Below are positions 5,924 to 13,358 of a stretch of 20,479 bases of DNA, in pieces. Below the pieces are notes generated by a model. It did no database searches. It had not been told where the DNA came from and saw only the letters and a list, made by a program, of their open reading frames with translations. Each line of letters opens with the position of its first letter. Positions within the stretch are counted from its first letter, which is position 1. The stretch is from Actinomycetes bacterium (lineage in GTDB: Bacteria; Actinomycetota; Acidimicrobiia; Acidimicrobiales; Microtrichaceae), in assembly GCA_023434535.1 (NCBI GenBank), contig JAEYSR010000072.1, positions 1 through 20,479 on the forward strand. Reading direction: 5' to 3'. The position numbers and the translations under genes are program-made.

Positions 5924-7437
5924 GCCCGACCGCGACCTCGACCGCGGGGACGGCTGCGGGGCCAGGGGCCCGGCGTCGGTCCGCCGGGTTGTCGCTGCGG
6001 GCCCGGGTGCTCGCGGCGATGGGCCTCGTCGCCCTGGTCCTCCTCGTCGCCGGCGTCGTCGTCGTCAGGACGACCTCGGCCCAGCTCCTCGCGCAGGTCG
6101 ACGCCCAGCTCGAGCGCGCCGCCGGACCGGGCTTCGGACCGCGGCCGGGCTCGGGGTCCGAGACGCCGGGCTCGTCGATCGAGCCGGTCCTGCCGCCAGC
6201 CGGCGAGGAGGACAGCGGCGACGGGACGTCGGGGACCGACGACGCGTTCACGCCGGTGTACCTGGGCGTGGTGCAGGGATCATCGCTGCGGTCCCTCCGC
6301 CTTCCGACCTCGGTCGCGGACGTCGGGGCGCCCGACGTGAGCCTCGAGCAGATCCGCTCCTCGGCGGAGTCGGGACAGCCGCTCACCGTCGACGCGACGA
6401 GCGGCGGCGTCCGCTACCGGGTCGTGGCCGGCGAGGACGGCCGGACCGGCGCGCTCGTCGTCACCGGTCTGCTGCTCGGGGACGTCGACAGCACCGTCCA
6501 GCGCCTGGTGGTGGTCATGGCCGTGACCGGGATCGTGCTCGTCGCGGTCCTGGCGCTCGTGTCCTGGTGGGTCCTGCGCCTCGGCGTCCGACCGATCAAG
6601 CAGATGACCACGGCCGCGGCCGAGATCGCGGCCGGCGACCTGTCCCACCGCATCCCTCCCGCGCCGGCCGGGACCGAGGCGGCGGAGCTCGGCGACGCGC
6701 TCAACGTGATGCTCGCCAACATCCAGGCCGCGTTCGACGAGCGGGAGGCGTCGCAGGACCGCCTCCGACGCTTCGTCGGCGACGCCAGCCACGAGCTGCG
6801 GACGCCGGTCACCACGATCCGGGGCTACGCCGAGCTCCAGCGCGTCGGCGGCCTCGACGACCCCGAGCAGCTCGAGATCGCCATGCGGCGCATCGAGGCG
6901 GAGTCGGTGCGAATGGGCAACCTCGTCGGAGACCTCCTCCAGCTGGCCCGGCTCGACCAGGGCCGCGAGCCCCGGACCGAGGCGGTCGACCTGACCACGG
7001 TCGTGCGCGACGCCGGGACCGACTTCTCCGCGGTCCACCGCGACCACACGCTGGTCACGTCGCTCCCGCCGGGCACGGACCCGATCCTGGTCACCGGGGA
7101 CCCGGAGCTGCTGCACCAGATCGTCGCCAACCTCCTCGGCAACGCGGGGATCCACACCCCCTCCGGGACCACGGTCCGCCTGGAACTCACGCGATCCGAC
7201 TCCTCGGCGCGGATCACGGTGGCCGACGACGGTCCCGGGATGGACGCGGCCGACGCGGCCCGGGCCTTCGAGCGGTTCCACCGCGCCGATCCGTCGCGCA
7301 CCCGGGCGAGCGGCGGCAGCGGCCTCGGTCTCGCCATCGTGCAGGCCGTGACCGCCGCGCTCGGCGGGGACGTGTCGCTCCGGTCCGCGCCCGGGGAGGG
7401 CACCGAGGTCGGCGTGACGTTTCCGCTCGCACCCTGA
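5920..7437 (+). CDS. Membrane sensor histidine kinase
   Basis: This 505-residue kinase is the cognate partner of the preceding regulator. After a basic cytoplasmic stretch, membrane segment 1 lies at about 31-50. A periplasm-side sensor loop of about 145 residues follows, with a Gly/Pro/Glu-rich disordered part (68-108). Membrane segment 2 is at about 196-220, then a HAMP linker (to about 275). The HisKA domain carries the phosphorylated H291 in DASHELRTPV. The HATPase domain has an N-box (LLHQIVANLLGNAG), G1 (DDGPGMD) and G2 (GGSGLGLAIV). The start is the GTG at 5920, overlapping the regulator stop. All catalytic motifs are intact. The sensor loop shows no recognised domain, so the stimulus is unknown. 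The next gene encodes a cell-wall enzyme, which makes an envelope signal conceivable but unproven. Confidence 0.93.
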   Translation: MSPTATSTAGTAAGPGARRRSAGLSLRARVLAAMGLVALVLLVAGVVVVRTTSAQLLAQVDAQLERAAGPGFGPRPGSGSETPGSSIEPVLPPAGEEDSGDGTSGTDDAFTPVYLGVVQGSSLRSLRLPTSVADVGAPDVSLEQIRSSAESGQPLTVDATSGGVRYRVVAGEDGRTGALVVTGLLLGDVDSTVQRLVVVMAVTGIVLVAVLALVSWWVLRLGVRPIKQMTTAAAEIAAGDLSHRIPPAPAGTEAAELGDALNVMLANIQAAFDEREASQDRLRRFVGDASHELRTPVTTIRGYAELQRVGGLDDPEQLEIAMRRIEAESVRMGNLVGDLLQLARLDQGREPRTEAVDLTTVVRDAGTDFSAVHRDHTLVTSLPPGTDPILVTGDPELLHQIVANLLGNAGIHTPSGTTVRLELTRSDSSARITVADDGPGMDAADAARAFERFHRADPSRTRASGGSGLGLAIVQAVTAALGGDVSLRSAPGEGTEVGVTFPLAP

Positions 7438-7520
7438 GGCACAACTACCCTCGGGCGGCAGACGGGTACCGACGGCGCGGCGCCGACGGTCGTGACGGCC
7501 GTCCGGCCGCAGGAGGAACG
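7438..7520 (+). promoter_or_regulatory. Kinase-dprE2 intergenic hairpin and promoter candidates
   Basis: This 83-bp gap contains a TACCCT box at 7446-7451 (TANNNT type, no clear -35). An inverted repeat at 7468-7490 has 11-bp arms, one A.A mismatch and almost no loop. The ribosome binding site AGGAGG is at 7511-7516. The hairpin could attenuate read-through from the kinase gene. Whether dprE2 is in the two-component operon is undecided. Confidence 0.3.
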
Positions 7521-8294
7521 GTGCAAGACGCACTCGGCGAGGTCCAGTCCGTGCTCGTCCTGGGTGGCGGGTCCGACATCGGCCGCGCCCTGTGCGTGCG
7601 ACTGGCCCGCAGCCGGTGCCGCACCGTGATCCTGGCCGGGCGACCCGAGGACGACATGGAGCCGGTCGCCGATGCCGCCCGCGCCGCCGGAGCGACCACC
7701 GTCGAGCTCGTCCACTGGGACTCCACCGACGTGGCCTCGCACCGCAAGGTCCTCGACGACGTGTTCGACCGCCACGGCAGCATCGACCTCGTGTACGTGC
7801 CGGCCGGCATCCTCGGCAGCCAGGCGGCCTTCGACGCCGACAACGTGTTCGCGGCACGGGCGGTCGAGATCAACTTCGGCGGCCTGGTCTCCGCGACGCT
7901 CGTCGTGGCGGACCGGCTCAAGGCCCAGGGCTACGGAACGATCGTGCTCATGTCGTCGGTCGCAGGCCTGCGGGGGCGCAAGGACAACTTCGTCTACGGC
8001 TCCACCAAGGCCGGCCTCGACGCCTTCGGTCAGGGCCTCGGCGACGCACTGGAGGGGACGGGCGTGAAGGTGATGGTGGTCCGGCCCGGGTTCGTCCGCT
8101 CCAAGATGACCGAGGGGATGGACGCCGCGCCGTTCTCCACCACCCCCGACAAGGTGGCGGAGCTCATCGTCGCCGGCCTGGCCAAGGGCAGCGAGGTCGT
8201 GTGGGCACCGCCGATCCTGCAGTTCCCGTTCTTCGTCTTCCGGCTCCTGCCGCGGTTCGCCTGGCGGATCGTGGCCGACAGGGCCGGGGGCTGA
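7521..8294 (+). CDS. dprE2: DprE2-like decaprenylphosphoryl-2-ketoribose reductase
   Basis: This 257-residue short-chain dehydrogenase/reductase has the NAD(P)-binding GGGSDIG at 15-21, the catalytic serine in MSSVAG (about 145-146), and Y159 and K163 in the YGSTK motif. It resembles mycobacterial DprE2 from memory at diagnostic places: the N-terminus (DAxGxxQxVLxLGG), the NFVYGSTKAGLD stretch, and a C-terminal KGxExVWAP followed by a hydrophobic, basic tail ending in a PRF-type motif. DprE2 reduces the 2-keto intermediate in synthesis of decaprenylphosphoryl-arabinose for cell-wall arabinan, together with the oxidase DprE1. No DprE1 is in this window. The GTG at 7521 follows AGGAGG by only 4 nt but matches the family N-terminus. 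A generic SDR of unknown substrate is the alternative. Confidence 0.75.
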   Translation: MQDALGEVQSVLVLGGGSDIGRALCVRLARSRCRTVILAGRPEDDMEPVADAARAAGATTVELVHWDSTDVASHRKVLDDVFDRHGSIDLVYVPAGILGSQAAFDADNVFAARAVEINFGGLVSATLVVADRLKAQGYGTIVLMSSVAGLRGRKDNFVYGSTKAGLDAFGQGLGDALEGTGVKVMVVRPGFVRSKMTEGMDAAPFSTTPDKVAELIVAGLAKGSEVVWAPPILQFPFFVFRLLPRFAWRIVADRAGG

Positions 8295-8340
8295 GCCGCA
8301 CCGCGCATCGACCGCACCGATTCGGGGGAGGACACTCCGC

Positions 8341-9267
8341 ATGGACGTCGCCATCACCGGTTCCACGGGCCTCATCGGAACCGCCCTCGTCGAACGCCTC
8401 CGCTCCGACGGCCACCGAGTCCTGCGCCTGGTCCGCCCCGGCGGCGACAGCGGCGGCGACACAGCGGCGTGGGACCCCGCGCACGGCACCATCGACGGCG
8501 GCGCGCTCGAGGGCCTCGACGGCATCGTCCACCTGGCGGGCGCCGGGATCGCGGACTCCCGTTGGACGTCGGAGCAGAAGGACCGGATCATGTCCTCGCG
8601 GCGTCTCGGCACCACCCTGCTCGCGGACGCGGTCGCCGGTCTGGACCGGCCGCCGGCCACGCTGCTGTCGGGCTCGGCGATCGGGTTCTACGGAGACACG
8701 GGCGACACCCCCACCGACGAGAGCGGCGCCCCCGGCGACGACTTCCCGGCCGAGGTCTGCCGGGTGTGGGAGAGCTGCACCGCCGCGGCGTCCGACGCCG
8801 GGGTGCCGGTCGCCCACCTCCGCACCGGGATCGTGCTGTCGGACCGCGGCGGCGCCCTCGCCAAGCAGCTGCCGTTCTTCCGCCTGGGCGCCGGCGGCCG
8901 ATCGGGTTCGGGCCGCCAGTTCCAGAGCTGGATCTCGCTGCGCGACGAGGTCGGGGCGATCGTGTTCCTCCTCGAGCGGGCCGTCGCAGAGCGAGACGGG
9001 GGTCCCGCCGCGATCACCGGCCCGGTGAACCTGGTGGCTCCCGAGCCGGTCCGCAACGCCGAGTTCGCCTCGACCCTCGGGCGGGTGCTGCATCGGCCGA
9101 CCACGATCATCCCGATGATCGGACCGCGGCTCCTCTACGGGCGGGAGCTGGCCGACTCGCTCCTCCTCACCAGCCAGCGGATCGTGCCCGGCGTGCTGGA
9201 GTCGGCCGGGTTCGAGTTCTCCGACCCGGTGCTCGAGCCGGCTCTGCGCTCCATCCTCGATCGCTGA
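8341..9267 (+). CDS. TIGR01777-family epimerase-like protein
   Basis: This 308-residue extended SDR protein of the YfcH/Rv2216-like TIGR01777 family has an N-terminal Rossmann motif (TGSTGLIG, 6-13). It also has VHLAGAGIADSRWT, the family hallmark SAIGFYGD, and a C-terminal part typical of the family, where a DUF1731-type tail is usual. The biochemical role of the family is not established; a nucleotide-sugar epimerase activity is only assumed from the fold. A GGGGGAGG ribosome binding site precedes the ATG by about 9 nt. In Mycobacterium tuberculosis the homologue sits between the E2 gene and lipB. Here it is a few genes away on the other strand, suggesting an old neighbourhood that has been rearranged. 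Confidence 0.85.
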   Translation: MDVAITGSTGLIGTALVERLRSDGHRVLRLVRPGGDSGGDTAAWDPAHGTIDGGALEGLDGIVHLAGAGIADSRWTSEQKDRIMSSRRLGTTLLADAVAGLDRPPATLLSGSAIGFYGDTGDTPTDESGAPGDDFPAEVCRVWESCTAAASDAGVPVAHLRTGIVLSDRGGALAKQLPFFRLGAGGRSGSGRQFQSWISLRDEVGAIVFLLERAVAERDGGPAAITGPVNLVAPEPVRNAEFASTLGRVLHRPTTIIPMIGPRLLYGRELADSLLLTSQRIVPGVLESAGFEFSDPVLEPALRSILDR

Positions 9268-9274
9268 GGTCCGT

Positions 9275-9299
9275 GGGGTCCACCCTCGGGTGTGACCCC
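9275..9299 (+). terminator. Hairpin after the TIGR01777 gene
   Basis: GGGGTCCACCC (9275-9285) pairs with GGGTGTGACCCC (9288-9299) with a single bulged base and a very short loop. It begins 7 nt after the stop codon. No T-run follows. Its right arm overlaps the proposed -35 of the next gene, so termination and initiation signals are interleaved here. Confidence 0.45.
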
Positions 9300-9320
9300 G
9301 CCTCCCGGGGCACCTAACGT
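9291..9320 (+). promoter_or_regulatory. Leaderless promoter of the SRPBCC gene
   Basis: TGTGAC at 9291-9296 resembles a -35. It is followed after 18 bp by TAACGT (TANNNT -10) at 9315-9320. Only 8 nt separate the -10 from the ATG at 9329, and no Shine-Dalgarno is placed correctly, so the message is probably leaderless. Confidence 0.5.
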
Positions 9321-9328
9321 CGCAGGCC

Positions 9329-9841
9329 ATGACCTCCGCCTCGCCTGCCACGTCGACGGATCCGTCCGCCCCGATCTCGTCCACCGCCACCTCGGTGACC
9401 GGCAGCCGCCTGATCGCCGCCGACGCACAGCGGTTGTTCGACCTCGTCGCGGATCCGACCATGCACGCCGTGATCGACGGGTCCGGCTCGGTCATCACCG
9501 TCAAGGGCGGGCGTCGCAAGCTGGCGCTCGGCGACAGGTTCCGGGCGAGCATGCGCATCGGCGTCCCGTACTTCATCACGAACACCGTCGTGGAGTACGC
9601 CGAGGGCCGGCGCATCGCCTGGGCCCACGCGGGCGGCTGGCGCTGGCGCTGGGAGTTCGAGGAGCTCGAGCCCGTGGACGGCGAGCCGGTCACCCGGGTC
9701 ACCGAGACGTTCGACTGGTCCACGTCCAAGGCGGGTGCGTACGTGAACCTCATGCGCTGGCCCCGCAAGAACCAGGACTCGATCGAGCGGTCCCTGAACC
9801 GGCTCGCCGCCTACGTGGCGCACTCGTCCCAGCCGCTCTGA
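9329..9841 (+). CDS. SRPBCC (START/polyketide-cyclase-like) protein
   Basis: This 170-residue soluble protein has, after a Ser/Thr-rich start, the typical START-fold order. A strand leading into a helix (DAQRLFDLVADPTMH) is followed by several beta strands (FRASMRIGVPYFITNTV, RRIAWAHAGGWRWRWEFEEL, TRVTETFDW). The long C-terminal helix is RKNQDSIERSLNRLAAYV. This hydrophobic-pocket fold binds lipids, polyketides or other small hydrophobic ligands; function cannot be predicted further. It has its own candidate leaderless promoter and is followed at 28 nt by a HAD phosphatase gene on the same strand. The family assignment rests on fold-like pattern and a conserved DW.tsk segment, not on catalytic motifs. 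Confidence 0.75.
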   Translation: MTSASPATSTDPSAPISSTATSVTGSRLIAADAQRLFDLVADPTMHAVIDGSGSVITVKGGRRKLALGDRFRASMRIGVPYFITNTVVEYAEGRRIAWAHAGGWRWRWEFEELEPVDGEPVTRVTETFDWSTSKAGAYVNLMRWPRKNQDSIERSLNRLAAYVAHSSQPL

Positions 9842-9869
9842 GCGCGGATCGCCGGCGTTCGGAGCGCAC

Positions 9870-10535
9870 ATGAGCAGCACCATCGCCGCGTTCGACTTCG
9901 ACGGCACGATCACCAAGCGGGACACGCTGGTGCCGTTCCTGGCCAAGGTCGCCGGTCCCGCCCGGTTCACGTCGACCTGCGCCCGCCTCGGACTGCTCGG
10001 CGCCCGGGGCAGGGTGCCGGTGAAGGACCGTGACCGGGTCAAGGAGCACATGATCGAGCTCCTGCTCGGCGGCATGGCGGAGCACGACCTCCGCGCCCAG
10101 GGCGAGCGCTACGCACGGGACCTGCTCACGTCCGACCGCCTGCGACCCGACGTGCTCGCCCGCATCGCCGAGCACCACCGGGCCGGCCACACGACGTTGA
10201 TCGTCTCCGCGTCGCTCGTCTACTACCTGGACCCGATCGCCCGCGAGCTGTCGATGGACGGCGTGATCGGGGTCGAGCCCGAGGTGGTCGACGGCGTGCT
10301 GACCGGCCGCCTGGCCCGGCCGAACGTGCGCGCCGAGCAGAAGGCGGTCCGCCTCCGGGAGTGGCTCGGCGTCGATCCCGACGCCCCGGTCGCCGACGTC
10401 GTGCGCCACGCGTACGGCAACAGCTCGGGCGACCACGAGCTGCTCGCCATGGCGGGGCAGGGCTGGTGGTTCGGCAAGGACGCCAAGGTCCCGCCCGGGT
10501 CCCGCACCTTCCGCCCCGGCACCCCCGTCACCTGA
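9870..10535 (+). CDS. HAD-IB family phosphatase
   Basis: This 221-residue protein has all four haloacid-dehalogenase motifs. Motif I is DFDGTIT (D9 nucleophile, D11 acid/base), motif II is the serine in IVSAS, motif III is a lysine in RAEQKAVRL, and motif IV is GNSSGDHELL. The helical cap between motifs I and II and the overall length match subfamily IB (TIGR01490), which includes phosphoserine-phosphatase-like enzymes. These hydrolyse small phosphomonoesters in the cytoplasm; the substrate is unknown. A GGAG ribosome binding site lies about 7 nt before the ATG. It is the last plus-strand gene before a convergent intergenic region with repeats and a terminator. Confidence 0.88.
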   Translation: MSSTIAAFDFDGTITKRDTLVPFLAKVAGPARFTSTCARLGLLGARGRVPVKDRDRVKEHMIELLLGGMAEHDLRAQGERYARDLLTSDRLRPDVLARIAEHHRAGHTTLIVSASLVYYLDPIARELSMDGVIGVEPEVVDGVLTGRLARPNVRAEQKAVRLREWLGVDPDAPVADVVRHAYGNSSGDHELLAMAGQGWWFGKDAKVPPGSRTFRPGTPVT

Positions 10536-10543
10536 CCGCTCCC

Positions 10544-10588
10544 CGAACTCGGGGGAATCCGACCAACCACACGTCGAGATCCCCCAAG
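10544..10588. repeat. Palindromic 45-bp repeat, copy 1
   Basis: This copy is identical over 45 bp to 10606-10650. Each copy begins CGAACTCGGGGGAATC and ends GAGATCCCCCAAG, and these ends are near-inverse, so each folds into a hairpin with a loop of about 15 nt. With the following bases the copies match further, apart from one extra G in this copy. It lies 8 nt after the HAD gene stop. Confidence 0.85.
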
Positions 10589-10605
10589 GTTCGCCCGACC
10601 CCTTG

Positions 10606-10650
10606 CGAACTCGGGGGAATCCGACCAACCACACGTCGAGATCCCCCAAG
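10606..10650. repeat. Palindromic 45-bp repeat, copy 2
   Basis: This second copy is offset by exactly 62 bp. In this copy the outer arms pair better (GCGAACT with AGTTCGC flanking the G5/C5 tract). No coding frame explains the pair. It could be a small dispersed REP-like element duplicated in tandem, or a double transcription terminator. Confidence 0.85.
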
Positions 10651-10674
10651 TTCGCCGCGCGAGCCCGGACGCGA

Positions 10675-10715
10675 CAGAGCCCCGGGCCCCTGCGTGGCAG
10701 GGACCCGGGGCTCTG
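10675..10715. terminator. Strong bidirectional hairpin terminator
   Basis: Arms of 19 bp (outer part CAGAGCCCCGGG, inner part CCCTGC) pair with one mismatch around a 3-nt GTG loop. It lies between the convergent HAD and SDR genes, 15 nt past the SDR stop. There is no T-run. Its position suggests it terminates transcription from both directions. Confidence 0.75.
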
Positions 10716-10730
10716 GTCGTCAGATCGTGA

Positions 10731-11516
10731 TCACTTCGGCTGCATGCGCATGCCGGAGTCGATGCGCACGGACTCGCCGTTGATGTAGGAGTTGCGCAGC
10801 AGCTCGATCGCCAGCGAGGCGTACTCCGACGCCTTGCCGAGGCGCTTCGGGAACAGCGTCCCGGCGCCGAGCTTCTCCTTGAACTGCTCGGCGGCCTCGC
10901 CCTCGCCGTAGATCGGGGTGTCGATCAGGCCGGGGATGATGGTGTTGCAGCGGATGCCGACCGCCGCGAGGTCGCGGGCGATCGTCAGCGTCATGCCGAC
11001 GACGCCGGCCTTGGAGGCGGTGTAGGAGACCTGGCCGATCTGGCCCTCGACGGCCGCAACGGAAGCGGTGTTGACCAGCGCGCCCCGGGAGCCGTCCTCG
11101 TCGGGCTCGTTGAGCGACATCGCCGTGGCGGCGAGGCGGCACACGTTGAACGTGCCGATCAGGTTGATCTCGATGACCTTGCGGAAGATCTCCAGGTCGT
11201 GGGCCGACTCGTAGGTGCCGTCGCGGCCGATCGTGCGGGTGGCCCAGCCGATGCCGGCGGAGTTCACGACCGAGCGCAGCGGGCCCAGCTCCTTGGCGGC
11301 CTCGATGGCGGCGATGACCTGGTCGGTGTTGGTGACGTCGCACTCGACGAACTGGCCGCCGACCTCGGAGGCGAGGGCCTCGCCCCGCTCCTTCTGGCGG
11401 TCGAGGTCCAGGACGACGACCTTGGATCCGGCGTCGGCCAGGGCTCGCACGGTGGCCTCCCCCAGGCCCGATGCGCCACCGGTGACGATTGCAGATGCTC
11501 CGTTGAGTTCCAGCAT
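10731..11516 (-). CDS. SDR 3-hydroxyacyl-CoA dehydrogenase-like oxidoreductase
   Basis: This 261-residue classical short-chain dehydrogenase has TGGASGLG (12-19), an acidic residue at the end of beta-2 (LDLDR) indicating NAD+ preference, N-S-A-G (85-88), the catalytic S152, and Y165/K169 in YTASK. The pattern (TGGASGLGEATVRAL, long insertion before SxxxVEGQIGQ, IPGLIDTP) resembles 3-hydroxyacyl-CoA dehydrogenase type 2 (HSD17B10-like), which acts in fatty-acid or side-chain beta-oxidation. The ATG at 11516 is preferred over an in-frame GTG at 11525 because TACAGT lies 7 nt upstream of the ATG. A TetR-like palindrome abuts that box, so expression is probably repressed until a ligand appears. 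The substrate is inferred only. Confidence 0.88.
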   Translation of the reverse strand: MLELNGASAIVTGGASGLGEATVRALADAGSKVVVLDLDRQKERGEALASEVGGQFVECDVTNTDQVIAAIEAAKELGPLRSVVNSAGIGWATRTIGRDGTYESAHDLEIFRKVIEINLIGTFNVCRLAATAMSLNEPDEDGSRGALVNTASVAAVEGQIGQVSYTASKAGVVGMTLTIARDLAAVGIRCNTIIPGLIDTPIYGEGEAAEQFKEKLGAGTLFPKRLGKASEYASLAIELLRNSYINGESVRIDSGMRMQPK

Positions 11517-11523
11517 GGTCGGC

Positions 11524-11529
11524 ACTGTA
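11524..11529 (-). promoter_or_regulatory. -10 box (TACAGT) of the SDR gene
   Basis: On the minus strand TACAGT is followed by GCCGACC (7 nt) and the ATG at 11516. It is a TANNNT -10 in leaderless geometry. The adjoining palindrome occupies the -10/-35 spacer, an ideal position for repression. Confidence 0.5.
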
Positions 11530-11545
11530 TTGACCGACCGGTCAA
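11530..11545. promoter_or_regulatory. TetR-like operator palindrome
   Basis: TTGACCGACCGGTCAA has 7-bp perfect arms around two central bases, the size and form of TetR-family operators in actinobacteria. It directly abuts the SDR -10 box and overlaps the stop codon (11544-11542) of the upstream dehydrogenase gene. No TetR gene is present in the window. Confidence 0.65.
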
Positions 11546-12471
11546 GAGCGCCAGACGGACCCGTCGGCCGTGCCGCACACGTTGTCGGGGACGCGTCCGG
11601 CCAGGAACTGCCCGACCTGGTCCACCGCCACGCGCACGGCCCGCTCGGTGGCGCCGACGGTGGAGCCGGCCACGTGCGGGGTGAGCAGCAGTCCCGGAAC
11701 GCGCCACAGCGGGTGGTCCGGCGGGAGCGGCTCCGGGTCGGTGACGTCGAGCGCGGCGCGCAGCCGACCGGACTCGAGCTCCGCCACCAGCGCGTCGGTC
11801 TCCACGACGGGACCCCGGGCCGCGTTCACCAGGACGGCGCCGTCGGCCATCGCGGCCAGGAACCCGGCGTCCACCATCCCGGCGGTGGAGTCGTCGAGCG
11901 GCACGGCGAGCACCACTGCGGCGGCCCGCGGCAGCAAGGTCGGCAGCTCGTCACGGCCCGCCACTCCCGGACGGGCCGAGCGCCCCACCAGGGTGACCGA
12001 GCTGTCGTTGGCCTCCAGTCGGACGGCGAGCTCCCGTCCGATGTCGCCAGCGCCGACGACGACCACGTCGGCGCCCACCAGCGTCGAGGTGTCGTGGGTG
12101 TCCCACCTCCGCTCCGCACCGGACGCGACGAACGCGGGGAGGTCACGGACGACGGCCAGCAGGGCGGCCAGCGCCCACTCCGCGGTCGCCGCACCGTGGG
12201 CCCCGCGGGCGTTCGAGAGCAGGACGCCGTCGGGGATGCGCCCGGCCCACTGCTCCACGCCCGCGCCGAGCACCTGCACCAGCCGCAGCGACTCCAGGCC
12301 GACCAGCGCGTCGGCGACGGGCTCCACGGGGCCCCATCCCACCACCAGGACCTCGGCGCCCTCAGCACCCGCCGGCCACGCCGACGGGTCGTCGTAGAGC
12401 AGCAGCTCGGCACCGTCGAGCTGCTGGGCTGCCGAGGGGTCCAGGGCCATGGGCCAGAGGACGACGCTCAC
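11542..12471 (-). CDS. D-2-hydroxyacid dehydrogenase family oxidoreductase
   Basis: This 309-residue NAD(P)-dependent enzyme of the D-isomer-specific 2-hydroxyacid dehydrogenase family interconverts 2-keto and 2-hydroxy acids. The nucleotide-binding motif VVVVGAGDIGREL lies at 136-148. The catalytic residues are R219 (NAARGPVVET), E247 (DVTDPEPLP) and H266 (TPHVAGS). The C-terminal helices complete the domain swap typical of the family, and length is normal. The GTG at 12471 overlaps the stop of the alpha/beta hydrolase gene (GTGA), so the genes are coupled; longer upstream frames are shadows. In this cluster it could reduce a 2-keto acid released by the hydrolases. The exact substrate is unknown. 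Confidence 0.9.
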   Translation of the reverse strand: MSVVLWPMALDPSAAQQLDGAELLLYDDPSAWPAGAEGAEVLVVGWGPVEPVADALVGLESLRLVQVLGAGVEQWAGRIPDGVLLSNARGAHGAATAEWALAALLAVVRDLPAFVASGAERRWDTHDTSTLVGADVVVVGAGDIGRELAVRLEANDSSVTLVGRSARPGVAGRDELPTLLPRAAAVVLAVPLDDSTAGMVDAGFLAAMADGAVLVNAARGPVVETDALVAELESGRLRAALDVTDPEPLPPDHPLWRVPGLLLTPHVAGSTVGATERAVRVAVDQVGQFLAGRVPDNVCGTADGSVWRS

Positions 12472-13358
12472 ACGGGAACCGCCTCGCGCGGGCGGACCGG
12501 TCCGGCGGAGTCGAACACCTCCACGAGGAACGGCACGACGACGTCCGCGAACGCGTCGGGTCGCTCGAAGTAGGGGGCGTGGCCGGCATCGGGGATCTCC
12601 GCCCACCCCGCCCGCTCCCCCAGCAGCTCGGCCGCCGCCAGGCCGAGACGGGGCGGCACCCAGCGGTCCCGGTCGCCCCAGCACAGCAGGATCGGGACGT
12701 CGCTCCCGGCGAGACCGGGACCGACCAGGTGCTCGTGCTCGTGCTCGATCGAGTGCGTCGCCAGCGCCGCGAGGGCCTCGGACGCTCCCGGCGAGGAGTT
12801 GACCCGGTGCTCCTCCTCGACCCAGGCGTCGTCGACGAGCGAGGGGTCATGCACCAGCAGCTCGAGCTTGGCCCGGGTCGCGACCGCGTCGGAGCTCGCC
12901 ACCGGCCGGCCCGCGGGTCGGTCGCCCGGCCCACGCGGCACGAGACCGACCGCGCCGACGAGGACGAGGCCGAGGACCTGCTCCGGACGTCGCAGGGCGA
13001 CCAGGCCGGCGACGTGGCCGCCGAGCGACGTCCCGACGATCGCGACGGGCCGGTCGCCGACCAGCTCGTCCAGCACGCCCTCGACGACGTCCGCGAAGGC
13101 CGGGGCGCCGTAGGGGTACCCGGCCGGCTTGGAGGCCAGGCCGTGTCCGGGCAGGTCGGGGACGATCACGTGGAGCCCGGCGCCGACGAACCGGTCGAGC
13201 ACCCCTCGCCAGCGGTCCGCCCGGGACCCGGCACCGTGGAGGCACACGACGTGTCGGTCGCCGTCGCCGACCTCCAGGACCCGGGTCGTGAGGTCTCCGA
13301 CGCCGAGTGGGTACTGCCTCACACGCGGCGGGATCGCCGGAGACTCGCTCCGGCTCAC
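12468..13358 (-). CDS. Alpha/beta hydrolase, C-C hydrolase-like
   Basis: This 296-residue alpha/beta-fold hydrolase has an oxyanion motif HGAG (41-44). The nucleophile elbow is GTSLGG with S111, the acid is probably D231 in WGDRDRWVPP, and the histidine is H260 in DAGHAPYFERP. The WG-x-x-D-R-x-VP and GHxPxxExP patterns are common in meta-cleavage-product hydrolases (MhpC/BphD group), but esterases and haloperoxidase-like enzymes share them. The GTG at 13358 overlaps the permease stop (GTGA). The gene sits between ABC permease and 2-hydroxyacid dehydrogenase genes in an apparent operon, consistent with hydrolysis of an imported or oxygenated catabolite. No extradiol dioxygenase is present, so a ring-cleavage role is not established. 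Confidence 0.88.
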   Translation of the reverse strand: MSRSESPAIPPRVRQYPLGVGDLTTRVLEVGDGDRHVVCLHGAGSRADRWRGVLDRFVGAGLHVIVPDLPGHGLASKPAGYPYGAPAFADVVEGVLDELVGDRPVAIVGTSLGGHVAGLVALRRPEQVLGLVLVGAVGLVPRGPGDRPAGRPVASSDAVATRAKLELLVHDPSLVDDAWVEEEHRVNSSPGASEALAALATHSIEHEHEHLVGPGLAGSDVPILLCWGDRDRWVPPRLGLAAAELLGERAGWAEIPDAGHAPYFERPDAFADVVVPFLVEVFDSAGPVRPREAVPV

